From assembly GCA_946699065.1 (NCBI GenBank), contig CAMPDV010000150.1, positions 310,001 to 374,000 on the forward strand: a stretch of DNA of 64,000 nt, in the 5' to 3' direction. Shown here piece by piece: positions 25,408 to 37,393 of this stretch. Within the stretch, counting starts at the first letter, position 1. Each line of letters starts with the position of its first letter. The DNA is from Loxodes magnus (lineage: Eukaryota; Ciliophora; Karyorelictea; Loxodida; Loxodidae). The notes beneath the pieces are model-generated. The model saw only the letters and a list, made by a program, of their open reading frames with translations. It was not told the DNA's origin and did no database searches. The position numbers and the translations under genes are program-made.

Positions 25408-25423
25408 AATTAATATCAGTTTC
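25408..25423. repeat. Target-site duplication, right copy
   Basis: Second exact copy of AATTAATATCAGTTTC; see 25081-25096. Confidence 0.85.
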
Positions 25424-28400
25424 CTTTTTTAACATACCTAGTGGTTTTTATACCTCGTTTAACAAGAAGATGAAATTATAGGTTTTCATAAATCCTTTTT
25501 CTTTTGTATCGTAGTCAGATCATCTTTCTCTAAATTCCTAAAATTACTATGAAATTATTTCCTACTCATTCTCACTTTTGATTATATAAAATCCATCTAG
25601 CATTACAACTACAAAAAGATTCATCATTATAACTGATTAAATTACTATGAAACTAATAAAATAAGGATAAGTTATCCAATTCTACATCCTCGAACTCTAT
25701 CTCTTTAAATATCATCATAGCTCTTTCCTTTTATGTACTCTTCGTCATTATAGTCTGAACTATCTGCACAATTATACATTATCTTATTCCAGTCTTCTCC
25801 TGTAGCACATCTTAACAACAGCAATATTGAGCATATCTGTTAAGATTATCGCTAAGCATTACATAACCAAATAGATTTATTTCTAGAAAGGCATAAATAA
25901 AGAGTAGTAGGATTACTAAACCTCCTATATTGCAAATTACAGGTAGCAAATACACCAATGTATCTAGTAGTACTAGAATATCTTTACTTGACTTTATTAT
26001 TTTAAAAACTCTTGTAATTCTAAAAGCTCTAAAGATTGTCACTATGCCACTAATATTATGGACAAAATTTAATTCTATCAATATTCCTGTGTCAGTAGCA
26101 ATAACTATAAAGAAATCAAAAAGGTTTCAATTATCATTAAAATAAGACCAACCAAAAGCTGATATTTTAATGAATGCTTCTATATTAAAAATTATAGTAA
26201 ACATTAAGTTAAGTTTCTCCAGTACTTATTCATATAAAATAGGTTGTTGATAATAATTCATTCTCATTATTACTATATTACACAATATGCAAAACACTAT
26301 AAAAAAATTTAAATATCTTGCTTTAGCAAGCTTAAACATCCATAATCTCCAAGTTTTTTTTGGTGGATTATATATTTTTAAAGGGGGATATTTTTACATA
26401 AACTTTTATATGCAAACTCATTGTTTATGCTAATCTGTTAGCATAAAATTTCCTTCAATTGTGTCCTTCATTTGTTTAAAGTTAGCGAAAAAGACTCCTA
26501 TGATCAAGTTAAGTATAAAGTTGTTACCAATTATCATAAAGAATATGAAGTAGAAAACTCATCCTTCTTAGTTATTTCTTTATGGTTGCTTATCAATACC
26601 TACAGCATCTACTCCATTGTACATTATTTCCAATCACCCTTTTTAAATAGTCATTTCAAAAAAAGCCTTTAAGCTCAGAATATATTATCAAAATTAAGGT
26701 ATTATTTTTCTCAATCTCCTCCAATGATTTCGAATTCTTCCTCATCTTTGACATTTAAACTACATTTATAAAAAGTTCCTTTAAAAAGTTAATTCCAAGT
26801 AATGCGAAAATATGAAAGAGCGATTCCAGTAATTATCACTAAATTACCTAACTGAGGAATAGCTTTCATTAGAGCATTTAATACTATCTTAAGATTTTCA
26901 TTTCTCGAAATCATTCTCAAAGGCCTTAGAGCTCTTAAGGCTTTTATTGATTTTAAAGTTTGTGAAGATTCTTATTGAATGAATAAGCTAAACAAGTTCG
27001 TAAAAACTATTATGAAATCTAGTACATTCCATCCTACAAGCATAAAGGAGGACAAGTTCTCTTATCCTTCAAAAGTGCATTTTATGAAGACTATGGTTTT
27101 AGATTAAAGTAGTCCCTGTCTCTGAAATTAGTTTATTGTTTATTCTTACTTTTATTATTTTCCTTCTCTTTTTTCTTTTTCACTCTTATTATTTCTTACT
27201 CTTTCTCGGAATTTTACTTTTTTGATTAAACTGCTTATTATTACTTCTGAAGATCTTTTTCCTTTGCCTTATCAAGTGAATATTATTAGTTGATTTTTGA
27301 AGTTTGTCTTGGCTAAGAATCTAATAATATTGCTTCTTTTTATTTTATATTATCTTTCTTTTTTTCCAATTTTTTATTTTATAAGTTTTTCGTAAAATTT
27401 CAATTCAGTTTTGTCTCTAGTTTATCCGATTAAAACATCTACTTATATTTTAACTGCTATTAGTCTAAGAATTAGTTACTTATATCAATATTTAAATTAA
27501 GGAATTACTAATTAAACCAATTAAAATTCTCTTTTGAGAGATAGTTTGAGCTCTAAATAATCTTTAAATAGTCTTTTTCTTTAATTACTTAGTTTATTAT
27601 ATTTAGCAGATCCCTTTTAAGAATCTTTTTTGTCTCTTCTTCGAACTTTCCTAGTAAAACTGCCAGAAATAGATTTATCATGATAAAGAATCCAAACAGT
27701 ATGATGGCTATGAAGAATAGACATGATAGATACCCAACTGCTCTCATACAGTTATACATCACTTGGTTTCATTTCTTTCCTGTTAGTATTTAGAAAACTG
27801 TTACTATAGCTCATAAAATTGTGTCGAAATTAGCACGAGGAACTTCTCCATTCTCATCTAAATTTCCTTCTTTATCGAAATGTAGCCTTCCTGCGAAAAG
27901 TTGCATTCCCAATAAAGAAAATACGTAAATGAAGAGACCTAATAAGATAGAGAAGTTTCAAACAGAAGTGATAGTAGCTGCTATAGCTTTATGGAGTCTT
28001 TATAAGGTATTTCAGCTTTTTATGAGTTTGATAATTCTTAAAAGTCTAAAAGCTCTCAATGCACTCACTGCACTTCTCCCTCCTAATGCCATTTCAAGTA
28101 AAGACGAGGCATTAATGATAAAATCAAAAATATTCATTTTTTCTCTGAAATATCCCTTTAATCCTAACCCAATTATCTTGCAGCTATTTTCACTAACGAA
28201 CACACATATGAAAACCAAATTAAGTATATCTGAAATTTCTTGGAACTAATCATCTATAACAGGGTAAGAATCCATAGAGAGAATAACAGTGTTAACCAAA
28301 ATAAAAATCATGATAGTATAGTTAAATCACTTTTAGTTAATAAGCTTATAGAAAAAAATAGTTAGTCTACTACTATAGTAAGGATCTTAAGGAAGTTAAA

Positions 28401-29738
28401 CTTATTGTTTTATTTAAGAATCTTCTTTTTATTATTTGGATAGAAGTCATATTTTTTTACTCATATTAGTTTAGCATTTTATGATTTATATCAATTATTC
28501 TACAGCATCTTCATTTAAATTTTTATAATATAACTCTTCTTCCATTTACTTAATGCTTATATACTTTCCTCACATGACTGCTACTGTTAAGTTAAGTATA
28601 AAGTATGATCATACTAAAATCATTATTATGAAATATATTGAAGATATGTAATAGTTGTGAGCATCCTGTATTAGATACATCATAGTTGATCATCCTTCTA
28701 TTGTACTACACTAAAATATAGTTAAGTATGCACTCCATATATTATCAAAGCTTGTTATTCCTCAATTTGTCTCTTCTATTTCATGAGCTTTACTTTTATC
28801 CCCTTATATGAAATATCCTTTTGGTACTTCATAGTTACTTCCACATGTTTCTCCACTATCACATTCATTCTTTCCCCCACATACTGAAGTTTCTTCTGTT
28901 GTTTATCAAATTCCTCATTCATTTGGATGTTCTTCGTACCTACATCTGTATTTTAGCAATCCCATTCATAAATTAGTGCCTAAAATACTAAAAATAGAAC
29001 GAGAAGGAATACATTAGGTAGCTATGAAATGCTAGTTAATAGAGTTTTAACTACAGTTTTCATGGAAAGAAAGAAGGATAGAGATCTTAAGGGTCTTATT
29101 AATCTAAAGGTTCTAATAGAAGAAGTATTTCCTAATCAGGAATATAAGAAAAAGCAGCTGTTAAAGCCATTATAAAGTCAAGCCAGTTTCAAGCATCTCT
29201 TAGATAGGAATTAGGTTTTCAAATAAGTCCCATAGAGATGATTTTAAGAATAGCTTCAAGAACAAAGAAAAAAATGAAAATAGATTCGGCAATTTCGACA
29301 ATTTATTTTTTAAGAGAAATATTGAAGTGAATACTTAAGAAAGTGGAATTGAGAACAATAATAAAAGTTATGAATCTGTCAAATCATTAATGGGCAATCA
29401 AACAAACAACTTTTTTTCTAAACTTATTATAATCGTAGAGGTACCAAAGAGAATCTTCTGAAAACTTGTAAACTTTTAATGAGCGAAAAAGTTACTCTTT
29501 GATACTTTTTTCTTGATAAAGAAGGTTTTAATTGCTCTTTAACCTCAGGAAAGACCTAATTATTATTAGCTTTTAGTGGTTTTTCTTAAATCTTTTTTCC
29601 TCCTAAATCTTGCTCTCTTCTTTTTCCATAATTTAATTTTATCTCTACTATTTAATTAAAATAAAATGAAAGAAAATAAACATTTAACTTTTTTTCACAC
29701 TTTAAATTTACTCTGTCACAATACTAATATACTACAAT

Positions 29739-29756
29739 TTAACAACTAGGATATAT
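29739..29756. repeat. LINE target-site duplication, 3' side
   Basis: TTAACAACTAGGATATAT, identical to 35805-35822. The bases flanking the two copies differ, so the repeat is exactly 18 bp. Confidence 0.9.
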
Positions 29757-29787
29757 TAAATTAAATTTAAACTAAAAGAGTTTTTTG

Positions 29788-29829
29788 ACGTCTTTAATTG
29801 CAAGAATTGCTTCTTTCAATTATAGACGT
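29788..29829 (-). other. LINE 3' UTR hairpin
   Basis: Arms 29788-29800 and 29817-29829 (ACGTCTTTAATTG and CAATTATAGACGT) pair over 13 positions with one mismatch. Inside them AAGAA-TTGC-TTCTT (29802-29815) extends the stem. It lies between the stop at 29874 and the element's 3' end. This is where LINE reverse transcriptases of several families recognise their own RNA, so a recognition role is likely but inferred. Confidence 0.7.
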
Positions 29830-29873
29830 TAGTAAATGTTTTTAAATAGTTTTTTAATCTTGTTTACATCTCA

Positions 29874-32800
29874 TCATTTTTCTTTAATTAGTTCTTCTTT
29901 CTATTCATCTTTAGCTTCTTCCTTTTTTGCTTTCTCCATTTCTAGAATCTCAAGTCTCCTTGTCATTAGCTTCTTATGAAATATTTTGATCTATAAGTCT
30001 AAATACTCCAATTTAGACCTTGAAAATGAGTTTAGATATTCTTGATCGTATAGTATAAGGCGCCTTAAGTCATAATTTCCGATATTTTCCGATAATCAAT
30101 TCATTATATTAGAATAGTACACACATTTAAAGATATGCTCGAAAGTTTCATACTCTCCACACATACAATAGGGATTATCAATGGGGTAATGACGATCTTA
30201 AAGATCCTTACGGAAATTATAAGTTTAGGTTCTAAGTTTATATATACTGATAATTTCTCGTCTATACTATTTGTTTAATTTAGTATAAGTAATTTGTGGA
30301 AATTGTTAAAGATTACCAAATTATTCAGTATATACTCTAGCTGTTTTCATCCTCATAAATTTTTTAGTAGCTACTTTGTAGAAATATTGTTGTATTTTTT
30401 CTCTTACATGTTTAGTAAAAGTTTTAAGATTGGTATTATTCTATTAATTCTGCAGATCGATATTATAAAGGTCTGATAATTGCTACACTTAATCGTAGTA
30501 TTGAAATCCTTTTTTCCATATATTAATGAAAAGAGAGCCTATTGTTGATCTTGGAAAATCAGTACTTTCTTATTTAATTTTATGGTAGAATCTGAAGAAT
30601 TTTATAGCCATAATGTGCTTAAAGGGTAATCAATTCAGGTCTATATAACATGATTCATTAAATGTTGAAGTTGCTACTTAAAAAGCTTTTCTTGAAATTA
30701 ATCTCATGCTTGATTCTATTCTGTTCAGAACTCCAGTTACTCCTTTTTGAATACTTCATGGTACTAAGTCTCCTCCATATTCTGCTTTAGGTAATGTAAA
30801 AAGTCTACATAAAGTTTTAAAATGTCAAGGAGTTACATTCTTATATCTCATCAGTTAAAAAACAGCTTTCTTCATTGCAGCTATATACTTGAATGCAGTT
30901 TCTTTGCAATGGGGATTTAAGTTCTTCTTCTAATGTAGAATAACTCCTAAATATGTTACTTGTTCTTTTTAAGCAATTGGCTAATTTCCTAATCATAAAT
31001 TTAAAATTTATTATTTCTGATTCTTCTTTAGAAATTAGATGCATTCGGATTTGGTAACATTAATCTTTAAATGTGTTCATGCAAAAACTTTATTTGCTTC
31101 ATTTATTAAATTCTACATCTACTTTGCAGATTTGGAAAGAAGAATAAGATCATCTGCCCATCCTCTACAAGCGAAGCTAATACTTGAATCCTGGCATTTA
31201 AATCCCAATTAGTTACTTTTACTTTCCAGATATCTAATTACTATGTCATAATACAATAATGCTAAAACTGGTCCATGAGAACTTCCTTACATAACTCCAT
31301 TGTTGAATTATAAAGTTCTGGTGCTCTTACCATCTATGATAAATGAAGAATTTAGGTTTTTATAAAACGATTCTAAGGCTATTATTATTCCAAGTGGTAG
31401 TTTAACTCTCTTAAGTTAATCAAACAATAGTCTTCTTTCTATTGAGTCAAACATTTTTTCAACGTCTATCAGTGTTGCTATCAATTTAGTCTTACCTTTA
31501 GCACATTTCCGATAGTTATCAATTATTTGTTATATTATTCAAATTTATTAAGTTGTTTATCTGTTTTTCATAAATCCCATTTATGAAGGGTGAATCAAAT
31601 TTCTCTAATAAATCAGATTGTATAGTCTTTTTGTTAAAGCTTTATCATATAGTTTTAGAATAGTATTAATAAGAGAAATAGGTCGTCAGTTTTTCCAATC
31701 ATCTTTATTTCCTTTTTTAAATATTGGAATTATCACCGATATATTTAATTCCTAAGGGATTCTTCCAAGTCTTAGCATATTATTCAGAAAAGAATGAAGA
31801 ATTATTAATAAATATTATCCACCATATTTCAGAAGTTCGCCTTTTATTCCATCTGGACCAGCTGCTTTTCCATTCGGAATTTCTTTTATAATTTCTTATA
31901 TTTCTTTTATGGTAAAAAGATCAAATCCTTACAAATACGAGAGTGGATAATCTTTAATTTCTTAAATATTATCGTATATTTTATCTATTTTTTAATTACT
32001 AAGATTTATCTATTCTTGAGTTAGATTATAATGCTTGTTAAAAACACAATTTTCCCATGATTCAATGAATTTATTTTTGATTTCTTAATTAAAGTTCATA
32101 GTATTTCTCTTCAAAGGATTTAGAATTTTCTTAGCCTGTGAAAAAATTTCCCTAGAATCTCCATTAAGAAGTAGAAATTTCTTTTTTGCTTTGTTTTTTT
32201 TTAATTTTCATAGATTATACTTGAAGTCTTTCCAAAGTCGTTTTGCTTCCTCATGAAGATTAGTTACTTGCTAGTTTATTCTTCCAAATCTTACGTGAGC
32301 TTCCTTATATTCTGAGTTAGTTCTTTTTGCCTCTATATATTTCTTTGTGAGAGCTCGAGGAAGTTTGTTATAATTTGAATCTGGAATAAACGAACCTAAT
32401 GTTTGATCAGCATTGTCTTAAATATTACTTTTGATGCATTCATATTAATCTTCAAGATTATCTTAATCTATTTAAAAGAATTCTAGATAAGTTTGTAGGA
32501 AAGATTCTTAATATTTTTATCTATCTATTGCATCTTATAACCTATTTATTTTATATTTTATCTAAGTTATCTTTTCCCAATATACTATAGAATTATTGAT
32601 AAAGTCGACAGTGATTGGAATATGATCAGAAAATAAACTATTATTATGAGCAGTGAAATTTGCAAACTAATTAACGTTCAAATGGTTGTTTATAATGATA
32701 TAATCATTACAATACGTTTTTCCTGTTCCTTTGTGAATACATGTATTAATGTTGCTATCATTCACTATCTCAAGATCGTTTTATAGTAAGAATTCTTATA

Positions 32801-35789
32801 GTCTAATGTTATTATCATAAGCATTTTCAGGATTATCACCGAAGCCTTATAAAAGAGCATTGAAATCTCCCATTAGTATATGTGGATTATCATTATATAA
32901 ATTCAGCAATGTATTTAGTTGTTCATAAGCTAAATCTTTAACATCTTAACTTTTTCCATTATCAGGCATGTAACAAGACGTGATTAAAATATTATCCAGT
33001 TTAATTGTTATGAATCTATTTATTTCTTTTTCAACTTATATATGTATTTCTGTACTATTAAATTCTTCTCCTACAATTAAGCATACACCTCCTCCTTTTC
33101 CTGAGTTCTTAAAATATGTTTTAAATCCATTTATCAATATTGGAGGAAAGTCATCTTTTTATCAGGTTTCGTTTATTGATAAAATATCTATACTGTTATC
33201 TCTGATAAATTCTTCAATATTCAAGCACTTGCTCGCTATTCCATTAATATTTATATGTCCCATCTTTATTTTTTAAATTTATTAGTCCTTTCTAATTTTT
33301 TCCGAGCCTGCAGATAGACCACTTTCGTAAATGCAAATGCTTTTCTATCCTTATTGGTTAATCTAAATATGTACTAATCTTTTTCCATACTCAGGATGTT
33401 AATGAAAATATTGTATCAAAATATATATTACTTACGTCGTATATTTTTTAAGTAGCTTTCTATCTATTTCAATTTTACTTTTCACACTATCACATGTACC
33501 TTATTCTAAATCTTAAGTAACTGTGACATATCTACCTTATATATTGTGCATTTCGTACTATGGACGTCTTCAAGTTTCGGATTTAATAAACTTTTAAAGT
33601 TATAGACTAGTCAGATTGAAATAACATATTATTTAATCGCACTCTTTTTTATTATTATGTTTACTCATACGTTTTGCTGGCGGGATTGTTTTATCTTCTT
33701 CTTCATGTTTCCTTTTAAGAATATTAAGATTAATATTGGAAGATAAGGCTTAATTCTGATAAATAGCATCGATCGAATCTTTTTAGTTTTATTAATCTTT
33801 TTTTCATCTTTTAGTAGAATAATTAAATATATCTTTTTTCAAATTTTAATTAAGTTTTTAAAACTCTTCTATTTTTATCTCAAGTGTCTACATATTTTGG
33901 GTACTTTAAATGAATTTTAAGTTGAGTTAGTGATATTAATGCTATAGTAAAACAAAATCTTCATCTGGCAATTTTATTTGACAGTATTAGTTATTATGTT
34001 ATGTTATAATAGTATTAGTTTATGCTTCCTATTAATTATTTTAAGTTTACATTAACTTGTCTTGCTTGATTATATTTGTTTGAGTAAATTTTTGACACAA
34101 AAAAGCTGTTTATTATTTATTTATATTATCTGTTTAGATAATACTATCCTTTGTTTAAATATTTCCATATAATGTCTAAGTTTATGCATCTACAAATTAC
34201 TTCTTCTAAAATTACTATTAATTACTGAATTCTTTTGTATGTTAGATTTAATTCTAAAATAATTCTTTATACATTTGAATTTCCTTATTTTTTAATAGAA
34301 TTTAATTTTGAAAAGCTATATTTATTTCATATTTTTATTATCTTTACTTATCTAATTCGATTTTAAAAGTTAAAATTTCCATTTAAACTTTCTATTCTTA
34401 ATCTATAAATTACTTATTTTAGTTTTATAATTTTTAATATTAAGAATATAACTCTTGGAGTTAAATTTCGTTTATTATTTTTTATTAGGTAATTTGTTGA
34501 AGTAAATATTAGTTCTATTCTAATATAGTCTATTGATATCCTTGCTAAGTTTTATTTAGAAAGTTATCTATTTCAATTTAAGTAAAATTTTTAATTTTAT
34601 TAAAGTTTTGGCATAGTGAATTATTTGCTCCTATCATTTAAGCTTAAGTAAAGCTTTAATTAGCATTGGCTTCAATTTGAATCTCTTAATTAGATTATAT
34701 TTCATATTTTGAATTGACTTAATTCTCATAGTTTTTCTATTATATCTAAATTTCTTGAAATATACTAATTATTTCATCTGTTTAAACTATTTAGTTACTG
34801 TAATAAGTGGAGAAGTTTGTTTAAGTAATTTTATGAACTAGTTATTTTGATAGCATTTTTTTGTGATATTGCTATATATCAGATTTGATTGACTAAAAAT
34901 TGTTCTATAATTGTTTATATTTCTAATAAATTTTATTTATATAAGTTTTATAATATATTTTGGATATTTCTTAGTTACTTATCAATGTTTCAATATCTCG
35001 TTCATATTTTGCTTTTATATTAATTAACATTTCATTTAATTATTGGTTCTTATCTATAAGTCTTTATATATTATGTTTAAGTTCTTTTATTTCTAAGGTA
35101 AATAAATTCTCATTAGACTAATTAATTATTTGATTTTATATTACATTTCTTAAATCAGCAGTTTAATTTTAAGCTTGTTTGCTCTGAAGATCAGGTAAAT
35201 AATGATTATTTGAATTATCAGGATTAGTAGTATTATTTTATTTCTGATTAATTTCGTTATTTGAAATTTAATAGAATTGTTAATTAGTATTATTCAAAAA
35301 TGAATCTTAAGTTTATGTTATTTTTGACTACCATAAAAGGATATCTTTATTTGAATTTTAATTAGGATTTGAAGGTATATCTTTTGAATTCTAACTATCT
35401 AAGATAATATCTTATTTTTGGAAAGATTTCTTAGGTAATCGTTTCGTATCTTTCGCGGTATTATTTTAGGCGGTTAATCTGTTCATCTATTTATAGGTTG
35501 ATTTCACTTTCATAATACGCTACAATTAATATCCACGTTGAAGAGAGTTCCTAAGTAGTTTTAATGGGACGCGTATGAATTTGTTTTCCGGTTTTTGACT
35601 ACAATTTTTAAGTAGTTGTCTTAATAAATTCATTATTAGGTTTACTTATTTAATTTGTAGTTACTCCAAATCTTTCGTTTGGAGATTTTAATGCACCTGC
35701 CTATGCTTTTCCTATGAATTTGCAGCTTCTTTGAAATTAATTAAAGAAGAGTCACTATTAAAAACTAGTGAATTCTATATTTCGTCCAT
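29874..35789 (-). CDS. LINE polyprotein: coiled-coil, AP endonuclease, reverse transcriptase
   Basis: The frame is 1972 codons from ATG (MDEIQNSLVF) to the first UGA of a tandem UGA UGA, read through line by line without a frame change. Residues 1 to about 840 are Gln/Asn-rich with coiled-coil stretches and a basic PPAKRMS. From about 843 follows an AP-type endonuclease: GHININGIASK, NETW with Trp 876, GDFN at 974-977. Reverse transcriptase follows: NWRPISL with Trp 1368, DVEKMFDS at about 1442, a QG in VMQGSSHGP, GWADD with WADD at 1544-1547 (usually YADD or FADD), then YLGVIL. The C-terminus has a CxC...H...C finger at about 1875-1890 (CMCGEYETFEHIFKC). Catalytic Asp pairs are kept. UGA is Trp at 876 and 1368, UAA/UAG are Gln. 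The first part replaces a separate ORF1. Confidence 0.93.
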
Positions 35790-35804
35790 TTTTTTAACTA
35801 AATA

Positions 35805-35822
35805 TTAACAACTAGGATATAT
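35805..35822. repeat. LINE target-site duplication, 5' side
   Basis: TTAACAACTAGGATATAT, 15 nt upstream of the polyprotein ATG; identical to 29739-29756. Confidence 0.9.
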
Positions 35823-36577
35823 ATAACACTATAAAAGTCTAGTTTAATACTGGTATTTCTAACCTTTTTAAATTACCTCTATTCTGTTGTGATATTCCAC
35901 CCTTTTAGCTCTAGAAAAATTTCATTTATTTCGTCATTTTTTACTCTTTCATACCTAGCTAATGTTTGTAGCCTTTCTGTTTAATTACTCGCGTAAGGCT
36001 TGATATAACTACAATTTTAATAAAATAATCCTTTTGCAAATTTACAATAGACTGATTGATTATTCCTCAGTTAGGACATTTAAATTAGTCACTTTGAAGC
36101 TTAAAATAAAATAGTTTTCTTTCATATTTTATATTAAGTAAAAGTTTAAAGGAAAATAACGAAGATACTATAGTTTAGTATTTGCAGAATTTATATATAA
36201 AGAATGCTATTCCTTAGAGTGCTATCGGTCATTAAATTTCTCTATAAAATATACGCTATGTAGAACATATTAAAGCTAATAAACTTCTTAAGTAAGATAA
36301 ATTATTTCATTATATGAGGTTCATCTAACTTTGCTAGTAATTAGTTAGAAAAAAGGATTTTTAGCTTCAATAAGAGGAATTAAAGTGACTTTAATGTAGT
36401 ATTACGATAAAAGAAAATAAATAGGCTACTTTCTTGGATTTATGACTAAAATTATCTAAATGCAAAGCTGAAGGATTATAGTGCTTAAGCAAGAGAATTA
36501 ATTAGATTACAAGGAATTTTAATTGAGAAGGCAATAATTAATCATTTAAATTATAGATTAAGAAGCTTATTGACTTA
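35823..36577. other. AT-rich spacer
   Basis: No supported gene between the LINE target site and the end of the zinc-knuckle frame. Confidence 0.4.
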
Positions 36578-37393
36578 TCACTATCTTTATGAAAATATAT
36601 AATTTTAGTCAATGTGATAAAGTTAAAGTTAAAAAGCTTTGTTAAAGCCTTAGTAGTCAGCCATCTGACCTATTCTATCAGCTTGTCTCCATTAGTTTTT
36701 CTTGAATTTCTACTAGGCTTAGTTAGGCGGTGTAGCACTTCATTAGTGCACCATCCTTTAATATTCTGAATAGTTTTGATCTTGTATGTAGCGTTCCTAA
36801 TTATTTATCCAAGGATTAAGATTTGAATTAAAGAATTTTTTCTATAAATTTTTTCCATTTTATGTTGGATATATCTTAAATAATTTTCTAAAAATTTCTT
36901 ATTTATTCTTTCTTTAAATTTCGCTAAGTTAGTAGCAGTATTTTCATTGGTGTTATTTATTGCACACGTAGCATTTTATTCTTCTTTTAAATTATTATTC
37001 CTATAGCACTTACTTAATTTAAATTTACTAGTCATTTTAAATAAACGTTTACTGTTTATTTTAATTTGAGGCTTCATTTTCTATTTCCATAGGATCTGAT
37101 TAATTCTGTTAAAACGAAAATGGCGTTACCTGAATTTATTATTAAATTTAAAGAATTCTTTGTTCTAGTTTGCTTTCTATTTCTTATGATTATTAATATT
37201 GTTTCTCAAGTAAAGACGTTATTAGCTTTTCTAATTTTTCTACTTTATCAGTGAGGTATCTATTTTTGAACATAAACTCTTTTAATGACTTAGATAATAT
37301 TTCTATTTTAGTTTGTGTCGGAAGTTTTTTTAATTCTGGATTTGCAAGTGGTTAATGTTCGTCATATCAATCATACTTCTCACTTTCACTCAT
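36578..37393 (-). CDS. Zinc-knuckle coiled-coil protein, Gag-like
   Basis: A 272-codon frame from ATG (MSESEKYDWYDEH) to UGA at 36578-36580, with earlier UGAs read as Trp and UAA/UAG as Gln. Residues about 20-75 form a charged coiled coil (KVEKLEKLITSLLEKQ), followed by a Gln-rich stretch. Near the middle lies CYVCNKQHQWKYC, a C-x2-C-x3-H-x4-C knuckle preceded by basic KRRIK. Such knuckles bind nucleic acid and the x3 spacing is seen in some retroelement Gag proteins. No protease, polymerase or second frame was found next to it, so it may be a domesticated or orphan Gag, or a cellular RNA-binding protein. The stop is uncertain because UGA is also sense here. Confidence 0.5.

Larger units (their letters stand above)
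24440..29626 (-). pseudogene. Four-domain voltage-gated cation channel, broken
   Basis: The frame starts at an ATG at 29626 (MEKEESK). Domain I: S1 (DRFITFIIVLNS), S3 (AWNWLDF), S4 (SSIRTFRLIRPLRSL), pore STIEGW. Domain II: S4 (ALRAFRLLRIIKLIK), pore TGKKW. A charged linker follows. Domain III has S3, S4 (ALRALRPLRMI), pore TIQKGW and S6, but its S1 and S2 seem to be missing. Domain IV: S3 (DNWNLFDF), S4 (RAFRITRVFKIIK), pore ATGEDW, S6 (MMNLFVVVML). Trp is TGA at many of these invariant sites. At least five reading-frame changes occur: domain I S3/S4 and S5, domain III S5 to pore, domain IV before the pore, and before S6. A 311-bp element sits in the C-terminal region. The 3' limit is approximate. 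Calcium or sodium selectivity cannot be assigned. Confidence 0.85.
29757..35804 (-). mobile_element. Full-length LINE (non-LTR) retrotransposon
   Basis: A 6.05-kb insertion between exact 18-bp direct repeats, just upstream of the channel pseudogene. On the minus strand it has a very short 5' leader (15 nt before the ATG), one continuous 5.9-kb frame with endonuclease and reverse transcriptase, a 3' hairpin and an AT-rich tail ending TTTTAGTTTAAATTTAATTTA. There is no terminal repeat and no integrase. The intact frame and perfect duplication point to a recent, possibly still competent copy. Confidence 0.93.

Noticed and set aside
25081-29626. C-to-T/G-to-A hypermutation as the source of all TAA, TAG and TGA codons
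   Set aside because: It would also change many other conserved G/C positions in the LINE and right-arm frames, and TAA for Gln is uniform across all tandem repeat units. It remains possible as a contributor to rDNA and channel decay.
31540-31600. Apparent frameshift in the LINE reverse transcriptase
   Set aside because: On re-reading, the continuous frame gives the better match (QMGFMKNR followed by QQIIDNYRKC), so no frameshift is needed.
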